Assembly: GCA_948567375.1 (NCBI GenBank) | Contig: OX419755.1 | Location: 68,886,944 to 68,950,943, forward strand | DNA length: 64,000 nucleotides | Source of the DNA: Lunularia cruciata | Lineage: Eukaryota > Streptophyta > Marchantiopsida > Lunulariales > Lunulariaceae | Reading direction: 5' to 3' | Part shown: positions 23,791-34,104 of the stretch, piece by piece | How the letters are laid out: the number at the start of each line of letters is the position of its first letter | Position numbering within the stretch: position 1 is the stretch's first letter | Program-made: the position numbers and the translations under genes | The notes under the pieces: generated by a model | What the model saw: the letters and a program-made list of their open reading frames with translations, nothing else | Told to the model about the DNA's origin: nothing | Databases searched by the model: none

Positions 23791-24850
23791 CACAACATTT
23801 GTAGTGCCGAAGCTAGGTTGCTTGGACGTTAGAGTGGTAGTATTGGTAGTTACTCATGGAGTATTTGTTGGGCGGTACATATTTTATGTTAGGGCTACTG
23901 ATCACACTGTAGGACCCATTGTCACTTGCACAATTTTCATTGTTGGATGTGCCCTCAACGGCACCGTTAGGGCTGGAAACCTAGGTCGAGCAAAGGGGTA
24001 GCTTTGAAGTGCAGCTCCAAAGAGACTCGCTTCTCTAATATTGAGCTTTTGAGTTGTTGGCTATGGTGGACAAAGGCCGGTGAGCTTCACATGGAGTCTC
24101 TTAACTAAAGTGGGTGTGGCTTGACTTTTATCAATGCTTGATTGTTGGTAGAGTGTAGAGTTAAAGATTGAGTACAGATTTGTTTGAGTGTGATTCAAGT
24201 GTAAGAATGAACCAAATATATCATAGAAGTGAGAGTTATGGGGAAATTGGGTGCAAGAACTAAGGGTGTTGGTGGTATCTCCAAGCCTAGCTAATCATTG
24301 TATTGTGATCATGGTTCAAATTTCCTTGAGAGTGATTATGTGCAGAAACTCTGTGCAATTTGATGTAGATTTGGTAGTGAGGCATAGAGTGTGCAAAAGC
24401 ATTAGCCAAATTTCTAAGAATGAAGTCAATTTGAGAAAGTGTGTGTTCAGTTTGAGCCCAAGAGGTGAAAACAAGGTAAATTTGGTACAAATTGAATTCA
24501 AAGTGTAAAATTGAAGGTGAAATTAAGAACCCATCCTCTTGAATTAGAGATTTGGAGATCCCCATCATCCTGATTTGGCTCAAGTTGAGATTTAGCAAAG
24601 GATTTAGCAACCAACCAACTGTAGAGGAAGTACGTCAGATTGGTGAAGGTTGCCCACAGTTGGAGGAGTTGCCCCAAAGTGTCCTAGTTAGTGCTTGAGT
24701 TAGCCATGGTTGGGTGAAGCTTGGCTAGATTTAAAAAGGGTTCAAATTGGCAAGAAGAAAGGCCCCAATTGAGCATTTAGAGGCAATGGGCTAGAGAGGC
24801 TATGAAAGCCTACAAGGACCAGCTTGATGGTTTGAGGCTAGCTAGTTTAG
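23791..24850. other. Unassigned stretch of higher GC than its left flank
   Basis: Composition changes sharply at about 23790. A 65-codon ORF (23804-24001) and an 85-codon ORF (24251-24508) match nothing I know. The segment could be the 5' LTR or leader of element D, but no second copy is visible near 47.95 kb, so this is not supported. Confidence 0.35.
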
Positions 24851-24854
24851 ATGA

Positions 24855-24955
24855 GTTTTTTTTATCAACATTTGGCAAAATTTGTTTGCAATAGGATTTC
24901 AACTCCAGATCTTTGTTTCTTAGACTATTGCCCTAGCCAATTGGTCCACCGTCAA
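24855..24955 (-). repeat. Short tRNA-derived SINE-like sequence with A-tail
   Basis: The minus strand reads GGTGGACCAATTGGCTAGGG, an A-box-like segment, then a B-box-like GAGTTGAAATCC, and ends TTGATAAAAAAAACTC. Head, boxes and A-run span only about 100 bp. A related 3' end with an A-run, GGCATTTGATATAAAAAAAA, lies on the minus strand near 25067-25090. No clear target duplications were found. Confidence 0.45.
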
Positions 24956-25499
24956 TTGTTGTCTTAGTGATTGTTCCATTGATACCTACACACATGTTGC
25001 TTTGGGTAGGAGAGGTAGTTTGATCCCATTCTTGGTGATCTTGGTAACATAGGAAGTAGGTAACACTTTTTTTTATATCAAATGCCAATTGGTTCCAAAG
25101 TTAGTTTGGTATTGATTTATAAGATGGACGGTTTTGATTAGACTTCTTGTGAATGGACCTCCTCCATTCTCTACTTCTTGTTTGTGCACCATGTTTGTGT
25201 GAGGTGCCCTGACTTTAGAGTGTTGGTGATCTAGTGTGCTCTTGGTATTGAGGTTAGAGTGATGACCAATTAGACTACCTATGTTTCTCTTTGGTGAGGT
25301 AAGATGTGATGACCTACAAACCGTGAGAGCATGTGTTGTGATGACAAGTTACAAGTTGCACTATCTCCTAATGTAGTTGTCATAGTTAGAGCTACATTAG
25401 AGGGTGGTGTTCAATTGGTGTTGGCACTTGGTGTTTGAATTTGGTGGTGATCCTTGGTGTGGTACTTGTGTTGGTTATGGTTGTGGATTGAGTTACATT

Positions 25500-27700
25500 G
25501 TCACAATGGAGTTCTTTGAGGATTTCAAAGGAGATAGCACTATGGAACATAATAGTTTTACCTAAAGTGGCACTCCATATCAGCTTGTATTTCAAGTCCT
25601 AATGAGGGAGGAAATTGACTCTAATTTGGAATTTGATCCATGAGTTGATTTAAGTAAGAGTGCACTTGGTGTATCCGTACCGTTTTTATGAGACAAGGAC
25701 AAGATTTATAGGGCTTCCAAAGGCCCCAAGAACTACCCTAGTATAATGGGTACCATTGAGTTGGATGACTTTATCTAGGAGTTTGATAGTTGGTGTGATC
25801 TGCAGCTGATGCAAAACCCAACTTTGTTCACACCCTCATGGCATGGAAAGGGTTGTTTTAGCACTAAGAGGGTTTGAAAATGGATGACTATCATGAGTTT
25901 ATGAGAGCTTACTTGGAGGAAATCAAGCTATGGAGATAATATTGGTCTTCAAACTACTTCTCCATAATTTCAAGCTTGGTTGCTAGGGGTAAATTGGTAG
26001 TACCTACAAGTTCTAGCTCAAGAAGCATTGGCGGATCTAGTGGAGGTGCACTCGTTCGAGATGGTGCTGCTATGAGTGAGGGTGCCACTATAGAAGGTGG
26101 TGTAGTACCAAGGTTTAACTCCATGGTGGATTTCTTCTAATTCTTGAGGTAGAACTACCAAGGAGTGCAGATTGAAAAGCTAAGGAGCTTGTAGGAGTTC
26201 AAGCGGAAGACCTAAAAGAGCTTATGTGAGGCATACACTTGCATGGGATGGCTGATCAGTTTCACTCAAGGAGTTTTTGGTATGGGATCATGGAGTTGTG
26301 ATGTAGAGTATGTGATGCTATGTTGTTACATGCTACTTTACCTACTTTGGTAGTGGTTTTTAGTTTGGGTGAATGCATTGAGCTCAACATGGTGGAAGAG
26401 AGAGTGGTTGTAACAATAAAGAATTTACCGACAAGTTAGTCAAGACTAACAAAGTAGCAATTAGGCCAAATTAGCCTAGAATATTTTGGAAGCATCTAGC
26501 AAGGTTCTTGGTACCTTCAAACTATTGAGTAACATGCAAGTCAAGCGGTGACTCATAGGAGGAAGCTTCTTGTGAAGATTCATGGCTAGTTTAGCTTGCA
26601 TGCCAAATAGATAGCTTTTAGAAGGAAGCTTCTTGGGAAGCTTCTTGGCTAGCTTAGCTTGCATGCCAAGTAGATGGCTTCTAGAAAGAAGTTTCTTGGG
26701 AAGCTTCTCTATTAGCTTGAGTTGCATTCTAAGAAAATGGCTTTAAAGAAGCTTCTTAAGAAGCTTCTCAAGAGCCTTGTATGCTTCCTTATAAATACCA
26801 AAGCCCAAGCTCATGCTAGGATTTGGAGTTTCCCTCATTCAAGAGTCACAATGTGATCTTTCACATTTGATCTTCCATTCTATTATTTCTCTCCTTGGTC
26901 TTGGTCTTTTGAAGTGGTGATATTTGGATTTGGTAGGGAAACTTCATCCATAGCTATTACTTCTTCTAAAGTGCAATAGAGTGCACCACACCATATCAGC
27001 TTTTGAGGATAAAGTGGATAGCCCAAATCTTATAGAGGGAATGGAGAGCCTAGTATAACTAAACCCTTACCTTCATTTTTAAGTCAACAATAACTAGTGA
27101 GTGGTGGTGTTGCTTGTTGGACTTGTGGTGTACCTCACTACAAGAGAGAGTGCACTCAAGGTAGTTGATATGATACCTTTGGTACATCACAACAAGCATA
27201 GAGACAATGTGACCATTGCCATAAATTTGGGCACACTAGTGACCAATGCTTTGACCTTCACACAGAGTTATAGAGTGGTAGGGCTACTATGGCAAGTGGT
27301 AAAGGAGCTCCAAATCATGAAAGACAAGGTGGTGGTAGAGGATCCACACATGGTAGGAGTGTAGTACTTGTCCTTGCTTTTGATACAACCATAGCTACTC
27401 AGATTGAGCAGTTGGAACAAAGATTGGCTAGCATGGCAATACCTTAGAGGAGATTGGATTTGGGTGTTGAGGCTTCCACCTCTTATGTTGGTGATAGAGA
27501 TGTCTTGGACTTTATGCGTAGAGTAGCATAAGTAGCTACATCTACCATAGTGACTAGGAAGGCAATACATGCTCTAGAGCCTAGAGGAGCATCAATGGAG
27601 TTGGACCCAGAAAGAGGAGAGGTTGGTAGATAGGTTAGACTCACCTAATCTTTCACACTCTTTGAGGCACTATAGACAACATCCATGGCTCCTAGATATC
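25500..27700 (+). pseudogene. Element D gag remnant with two zinc knuckles
   Basis: Decayed gag reading, for example, DKDKIYRASKGPKNYPSIMG at about 25695-25755. Two CCHC knuckles lie in the same frame: CWTCGVPHYKREC at 27115-27153 (spacing CX2CX3HX4C, one residue short) and CDHCHKFGHTSDQC at 27208-27249 (canonical CX2CX4HX4C). Further on are IEQLEQRLASMAIP-like and YVGDRDVLDFMRR-like segments. The gag is interrupted by the solo A LTR. Assignment rests on the knuckles and the downstream RT and integrase. Confidence 0.65.
26404..26918 (+). repeat. Solo LTR of family A in element D, with TSD GTGGT
   Basis: The LTR is 26409-26913 (505 bp), starting TGTAACAATAAAG and ending in a decayed TCTTTTGAA where other copies have CTTTTACA. 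GTGGT flanks it at 26404-26408 and 26914-26918. It contains the AAGCTTCTAGAAGGAAGC-type blocks and a TATAAATACC box (about 26781-26790). No internal sequence remains, consistent with LTR-LTR recombination. Confidence 0.88.
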
Positions 27701-30240
27701 CTAATGCAGTCTAGATGCTAGTCAACCATTTTCTATTACACAAATTGAGTCTAACATGATGTTAAGGACAACTAAATTGATTATGTGCTTCCCTTTATTC
27801 TCAACCAATGACATGTTTACATTGGGAGTTGACCCAACTCTAGTGTTCCGATTGGCTATCCCACGTTGTGAGATTAGGGATGATGTGGTTCCTACTACTA
27901 GAGTAAAGGTGGTTGATAGTGGATTTGACTTGGTTGAGGAGCATGAGATCCACTCAATGACTAGTTCTTTATGGCAAGTAGTAGTAGCTAGATTGGAGGA
28001 GTTACTAGCTAGACCTATCTTTGAGCAAGCACAATTCATACCTAGAGTTGTCCTATTGGATAACCAAAGGGGGATTTTCCATTTGGTGGGACCTTCAAGG
28101 TAGGTCTATACACCACAGACTTTGGTACATATCCCCTTATGTTGGGGAAGACTACTATTGCAATCTAGAACTACAAAAGATTGACATAGAGAGGTGTCCA
28201 TTTCAGATCCAAACATCTTTAGGGGGTGGTTCTACACAATACATCACATGTAGAGATATCATTGTCCAGTTTCGCACTGGTCATCCAATTGATAGCTCTA
28301 TGGTGAGAGCTTAAGCCATTATGATAATAGTAGAGTCATATGAATATGCTAGTTGGTGGAGTAGTGTTATATCCCATATGTTTCAATATTGACTATTAGG
28401 AAGAGACAACCTCCTATAGACCAGGTTTTCATTCATGTGAGGGATGGGTATGTTGCCTACCAATATTCTTTAGTAGTGCTAGTCTTGTCTCAATATAGTC
28501 AAGGACCATAACCGTGGTTTCAACTTTCAATGGTTTTGTTACTTGGCTTGGTGACTTTTTAGAGTGGAACACCTATGTAGAGGATAATCCAATACTCAAA
28601 AGAGATCAATGGGATTTGGAGTACAAGTGGGATTGTTCTATCCACCTTGGATGTTCCATTGTGGAATTATAAGGAGACATTACAACAACATGTAGATCAA
28701 TTGGTGCAACACGCTTATGAGAGTGGAGCCTTTGTACCATGAAGAGACTAATGTGAAGATGAGCATCCAAAGTTTATTATCTTGTCATGTTTGGATACCA
28801 TAATTATTGCTTGGCAATATCTAATAGAGGGAGAATGTTTACTGGAGTTATTTGGTGGGATTAATACTAGACTAGCTATGGTATTACAAGTAGATATGAG
28901 TATAGAGGTATTTGTATATAAAGAGAGATGAGACTTCTAGGTGAGTCTCTCTACATCATGTGGCACACTTGATCTATTGGTATCTTGAGTTATTACTGAT
29001 ATCAGTAGTCAAGGATTACCAAAATACCTTACCAATAGACATTTCCTTACTAAGGGCGCAAGATTTGGAGAGACATGGTCCTATTTATTTGGTGATTTTT
29101 GGATGGCTATATAAAGGACACACCCATGATGGCCAAGGTTAGGGTCTCCAAGATCCCAACTCTAGTGTGTTTTGGGAGACATTATGTATATTGTGATATC
29201 TCTAGGTTCATTAGTCCATTTCTCTAGCATACATTTTGGAGAATGTTCTTTTGATGGGTGATTCTTGCACCTGGGTGGTGGTGATTACACATCAAGTATT
29301 TTGATGTGTAATCACCGTGTTCATTAGTCCATTCTTGGATAGGACATGTTGTGTTGTTGGATGCAACCAAAGTGGGATTGTGGGCTCATTGTCTTTTTCT
29401 TTGGTGGAAAAACCTCTTACCTAAAAAGGTTCTATAACATGCTTACGATGGGATTCAAAGACTAGATCACCTTACTATTGATGACATTTTGGATGTTGGG
29501 CACTAGTGTCAAATTGTGGTAGTGGTTGATAGGTCACCTACCATAATGGTTGGATAGCCTAGAGCCACTTTACTCGTACTTATGAGTTTCCCAAGCTCCC
29601 ATGCTTTTTGAGAGAGAAGTCTTGGACTTGTTTGGGACTCACAATTAAATAGTTAATGGAGCCCAACGTAGATGAGAGAGAGCGGGTGATGGGTTTTCAT
29701 ACCAGTATTACTACTATTACAATAGGGTTAGAGGCATCCAAGTGTTAGGTGTTAGGTCAAGCTATGGACCTAAATTGTTTGACCTGGATTATGAGCCTTG
29801 GCTTGGTATAGCAACATAGGATACTCTTGATAGGCATCATCATTTGAACACTTATGAGCTCTATGCCTATCAAGATGATTTAGGCACATGTTAGGAGTGA
29901 TAGACTGAGTGGGTAGGGTATTCTTGGGATACAACCAATGGCTACTAGTGAGAATGGTCTTCTTAGGGTCCATCTAAGTGACCATGCTCTACTTGGGTTA
30001 CACCCTTGGGATGTAGTTAGAGGATGCATGGAGCTTGTAGCTAGAGCAAAGGGAGTTTTCCACACTGAGGTTGGGAGTATGACACTTTTGCTCCCAATGG
30101 CCCAATGTAGTAGCCAATCAATACGTCTTCTATTCCTATATTAGTTATAGAGGATACTTGGGAGCCAGATATTGGACCGAAGCTTACAAAAGGGAAAAGA
30201 TGGAGACTTTAGAGATTCTTGAGGAGCTACACAAGTTCTT
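27700..30240 (+). pseudogene. Element D protease/linker region (poorly resolved)
   Basis: The longest open piece is 27756-28103, with FSTNDMFTLGVDPTLVFRLA and later RVVLLDNQRGIFHLVGP. No certain protease active site is visible. It is placed by position between gag and RT. A perfect 16-bp inverted repeat lies at 29280-29316. Confidence 0.45.
29280..29316. repeat. Perfect 16-bp hairpin
   Basis: GGTGATTACACATCAA, loop GTATT, then its exact reverse complement. It lies inside element D. It could be a small fold-back remnant. Confidence 0.85.
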
Positions 30241-30951
30241 TTGCCTTTAGTATAAAGGATTTGGGTGCTCTAAAAGGACATGGTATTTAGATTGAGCTTA
30301 CTAGTGATACACCAATTTTTTGACATCCTTTTAGGTATATCACACAAAGAGAGCAATTATTCAAGGTCAAAATAGAGACCTTTTTGAAGCTGGTTTGGTG
30401 TAGATTTCACATAGAGAGTATGCTTCAACTATAGTGATGCTAACCAAGAAGGATATGCATGGCAACTACAATGATAGGTGGATGTGTGGAGATTACCATC
30501 CTATCAACCAATAGACTAGGGTTGATCGATATGCCATGCCTACACCAAAAGAGATCTTTGATGCAATTGGGTATGCAAAGATCTTCTGTACTTTGGATCA
30601 TCAAGACAAATATCATCAGTTCCCAATCAAGGAGGAGGATAAGTCCAAGATAACATTTTGGGCCATTGATCTTCAAGGCAAGGATGCATTATGCCAAATG
30701 AAGGTTCTTACTATTTGGATGAAGAACTCTCTTGCCAAGTTCCAAAGGGTGGTCAAGACAAGAACCTAGCAGGATTGGATTTTACTTGGTGCTATATTGA
30801 TGACATTTTGATCTATAGCACTACTATGGAGGAGCATGAGGGGTATTTTTTGGAGGTGTTTGAGAGATTGAGATCTCATGGACTCAACTTATATCTTGGG
30901 AAGTGTAGATTCTTCCACAAGTAGGTTGAGTATTTGGATCACACTATCTAC
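30240..30951 (+). pseudogene. Element D reverse transcriptase, N-terminal two thirds
   Basis: Ty3-type RT motifs appear in several frames: FAFSIKDLGAL (from 30239), TLDHQDKYHQFPIKEEDKSK (30593-30652), catalytic YIDDILIYS (30793-30819), then FERLRSHGLNLYLGKCRFF and VEYLDHTIY before the solo C LTR. At least two frameshifts separate them. RT continues after the LTR at 31703 (FNNPRWRLLHEFG-like, then a FLGLANYYRRYV-like motif). Confidence 0.75.
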
Positions 30952-31702
30952 CTTGGTGTAATACTCCGAGGACAAGAGAAGAGAGAAAACACAGATTGCA
31001 CACTCAAACATTCAATGCCCCAAGGGAGCACCTTCTCTTTATTATATAGACAAAGAGGATCTCCTCCAAGGAAGCTCCACCATAGGATTAGGGACACAGA
31101 TAGGTGACATGTCAGCAAGCTCCACCCTTGGATTACTTACTTGGATGGGTGACCTGTCTGGTCTAGGTCCTATCTGGTTGGTCAAACAAGCTTTGACTGG
31201 AGGGAATCTTTTAGGGAATCTTCCTATAGGAATCTCGGAATCACGTGAGTAAGGTACCGTTGGAAAGCTCTCGACGAGACAAAGCAAGATAGGGAAGGCC
31301 AGCCTTTCCTCCGTGGGGGGGGGGGGAATCTGCACATTTTTGAGGCCTAATTCATCCGTTTAGGCCTTTGAAATTGCCTTCAAAGATTTCTGGCATATTT
31401 CGGTCCCTACTCTATTAGTAGAAGTCCCCTTTTGGTGATACCTCTTTCTGATCTGTTTAGTCCATCATGTGTAACATCCTTCCAGATGTTACCAAACCAA
31501 TTCTCACCTTTAAAATTATATGTCTAGCTATTGGTTCTAAGGTTCTCAAGTCTATTTCGGTTTCTGCACTATTAGTAGAAGTACTCTTTTGGTGATACTT
31601 CTATCTGATCTAATTTGACCATCATATATAACATCATTTTAGAAGTTACCAAACTGAATTTCACATCTAGATCATATGGCTAACCCTTGGTATTACACTT
31701 GG
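30952..31702 (-). repeat. Solo LTR of family C in element D, with TSD CTTGG
   Basis: The LTR is 30957-31697 (741 bp), reading TGTAATACTCCGAGGAC ... GGTATTACA on the plus strand. This is the same reading as the LTRs of the minus-strand element C1, so it is in minus orientation. CTTGG flanks it at 30952-30956 and 31698-31702. A run of 12 G lies at 31315-31326, and its length differs among copies. Confidence 0.92.
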
Positions 31703-31847
31703 AGGACTTCATGTTCAACAACCCAAGGTGGAGGCTATTGCATGAGTTTGGCCTACGGATGTGATCAAAGTGCAAGCATTCCGTGGGTTGAAAAACTTCT
31801 ATCACTAATATGTTAGAGGATTTAGTGCCATTGCCAAGGCCTTGACT
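31703..31847 (+). pseudogene. Element D, RT C-terminal segment between two insertions
   Basis: A 145-bp bridge between the solo C LTR and element B. It encodes, with a frameshift, an RT thumb-like segment (Ty3 consensus FLGLxxYYRRxV) and then AIAKALT at the junction with B. Confidence 0.6.
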
Positions 31848-32539
31848 TGTAACACCCATTTGTGCATGTGTGTGGTATTGTGATATTTAGCTTGGTATTA
31901 CAAGTACTTAAGAGATATTATTTATATAGAGATAAAGGATGGTTCTATATTAGTCATGGTTAGCTAAAGTTAGTCATAGCTAAGATAGAGGGGACCTTAC
32001 TTTAGAGGAAGTAGAAAAGATGAGCACTATTATTTTGGACTTTAGTGTGTTGACTTGGTATTATTCCTAGGTGTTTGGCTTTGAGGAAAGAGTTGAGAAC
32101 TCTTGGGCCCGCAAGTCTTTTTGTTTTGGATTCTTCTTTAGTCCAAGGATAGCCCATGTGAAGGAATCCTTGCTTTAGTGGTTGGGTCAAGATAAGACCA
32201 CATGCTTAGGGGAATATACCCATGTGAATGGATATTCCTTTCTACTTTTTGACTTTACTTGACTTTTAGTCTAGTAACTTGAGTTACTATGGTAATTAGT
32301 AACTTTGGTATGTAACTATTTCACAAGTATATAAACAAGGAGTGAGGAGGTACTTATCATCCTTTCATTTACAACTATCTCTCTCTCATTGAGTTCTCTA
32401 GTGAGCAATGTCTTGAGTCTTGGAGTGTTAGCCTTGGAGGAGTATGATGGAGTTGGGATTCCTTGCCTTCTTAGTCCATGGTGCGCTACCATAATAGCCA
32501 TCAGAGGTTCATCCTGAGTGAGAGACAGGCCGGCTCACA
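31848..32539 (+). repeat. 5' LTR of element B
   Basis: 692 bp, TGTAACACCC ... GGCTCACA. A TATATAAA box lies at 32328-32335. It differs from the 3' LTR at about nine positions by eye. Confidence 0.93.
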
Positions 32540-32542
32540 TTT

Positions 32543-32560
32543 TTGGTTCCGTTGCCGGGA
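32543..32560 (+). other. Element B primer binding site, tRNA-Asp-like
   Basis: TGGTTCCGTTGCCGGGAC lies four bases after the 5' LTR. Athila-type elements use a tRNA-Asp PBS reading TGGCGCCGTTGCCGGGGA. The GC to TT difference could be mutation or a different tRNA. Confidence 0.6.
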
Positions 32561-32580
32561 CCTCTCTAGAAGGCAAGATA

Positions 32581-32751
32581 ATGTTCCGTGTTCAATTCTA
32601 CATTTGGCAGAAGGATGCTATGAGAGCTCACTTGGAGAGAACCTTAGGAGAAGAGAGGGCTGAACTTATGTTAGAGAACCAAGATCCATTTGTATACCCT
32701 GTAGTTCATTATGATGTCTTTGAGGTGATTTTGTACATCTTGTACACATGA
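32581..32751 (+). CDS. Element B upstream ORF 1 (frame opens at 32518)
   Basis: The ATG at 32581, directly after the PBS, opens 56 codons: MFRVQFYIWQKDAMRAH ... LENQDPFVYPVVHYDVFEVI, ending LYILYT. The frame is open from an earlier ATG at 32518 inside the LTR. Its C-terminal half resembles the small ORF at 33877-34041, so the two may be duplicated parts. No known domain is recognised. Confidence 0.5.
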   Translation: MFRVQFYIWQKDAMRAHLERTLGEERAELMLENQDPFVYPVVHYDVFEVILYILYT

Positions 32752-33400
32752 GAGGAATTGGAGAGATTGTGAGAGGTGGAGTGTAGATTTTGGAGATTAA
32801 GGTGATTTTGGGCAAAATCTCAAGTTTGAGATCTGAACTTGAAATTTCTACACATGAGAGCTTGGGTTATCTTTCAGTTAGCACACTTGAAATTATTATC
32901 AGAGCTACTATGCGCAGTGGGCTAGAATTTTGGAAAGTTGATAGGGTAAAGTGCTCCCGCAACTGAATGCTCTCTGGAAAATTGTACATAGTCTCCCATT
33001 TCTTCAATTTGTAGTGAATTGTCCTGAAAATTTCCAAGAAAATTTAGTGCATTGTATCCTACGTGCTGCTACAAAACTTAGAGAGAGATCGTTTTTGCAC
33101 AAGGCATTATGAGTTTTTGAAGTGAAGGGGGTGGTTTTTGGACCAAATCTGAAATTTGTGTGCTGAATAGAAAGGTGTCTAGGCCAAATGGCTTAATGAA
33201 AAGATCTGAAATTTTTCACGGAGGGACGCCCTAGAGTTGTGATTAAGTGTGCCAAATTTCAGAGGACTGTGATATACTGGTTGGGATATTCGAGTGACAT
33301 TGTGAGGAAGGGTCAATTCTGGAGAGTGGAGATCTCATGCATGAGGAGTTGGAGATCAACAAAAAAAGTATGTTTGAGTGTTTAGATTCATCTTGGGAAC

Positions 33401-33874
33401 ATGGAGGGTCATCAAGAGTGGAAATTGAGATTATGCAAGGTTCCCCAAGGGTTTGAGGTGAGTTTAGGGGTGGATTTGAGGGAAAGAGAGTTTACAATAG
33501 AATTTGAAGAGAGTCTTGAGAGGATCCAAAAACCTACACCACTTGGAGGAAAGAGTGAGTCTAAGAGCTTTCTGTGTGGAGAGAAGGGACATAAGGCAAG
33601 TTCATGTCCATTGACCTTTGAGAGCAAGAGATTGAGGGAAAGGAGAGGCTTACTTGACTTGGGTTTGCATGTTGGACCTTCTTCACCAAGATTGGGAGGG
33701 AGAAGATCTAAGACCAAGGAGTTGTGTGAGGTTTGTGGAATTGAAGGACTTCCAAAAGGACATGAGTGTAGTGGAGTAAAAGCACTTTTGGAAACTTTGG
33801 TGAAGGATCTTGGAGAGAGTCTTAGTACAGCTACAGAAATACTCCCACCTTCATTAGCTAGTTCTCAAGATTAG
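33401..33874 (+). CDS. Element B upstream ORF 2, 157 aa, cysteine-rich
   Basis: An intact ORF between the 5' LTR and gag, in a different frame from gag. Residues about 56-70 read SFLCGEKGHKASSC, a CCHC knuckle with its first cysteine replaced by serine. A second cluster follows at about residues 108-122: CEVCGIEGLPKGHEC. The N-terminus has MEGHQEWKLRLCKVPQGFEV. This is not the main gag, which lies downstream with its own knuckle. It may be a nucleic-acid-binding accessory protein. Function is unknown. Confidence 0.55.
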   Translation: MEGHQEWKLRLCKVPQGFEVSLGVDLREREFTIEFEESLERIQKPTPLGGKSESKSFLCGEKGHKASSCPLTFESKRLRERRGLLDLGLHVGPSSPRLGGRRSKTKELCEVCGIEGLPKGHECSGVKALLETLVKDLGESLSTATEILPPSLASSQD

Positions 33875-33876
33875 TG

Positions 33877-34041
33877 ATGGAGATAATCTTTCAACTTATG
33901 GATAAACTATCCATGAGAGTTAGATTAATATGCACTCTAGGATTTGATATTGCTATAGAAATCTTGGAGCAACCTGAACCTTTTGTGTTCCCTAGAGTGG
34001 ATTATTCTCAGATGGTGTTAGTTATGTATATACTCTATTAG
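33877..34041 (+). CDS. Element B upstream ORF 3, 54 aa
   Basis: ATG at 33877, TAG at 34039-34041. It overlaps the end of upstream ORF 2 by position only (three bases after its stop). LEQPEPFVFPRVDYSQMVLV then MYILY matches LENQDPFVYPVVHYDVFEVI then LYILY of upstream ORF 1. It is in the gag frame, but stops separate it from gag. Confidence 0.45.
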   Translation: MEIIFQLMDKLSMRVRLICTLGFDIAIEILEQPEPFVFPRVDYSQMVLVMYILY

Positions 34042-34104
34042 TAATAGATTGAGAGAAAAGAAAAGAGAAAAAAAATTGAGAGAAAAGAAAGATAGTGAGG
34101 GGTT

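Noticed and set aside
23791-24508. 5' LTR of element D or a novel gene
   Set aside because: No matching second LTR, no PBS I trust, and the ORFs have no recognisable motif.
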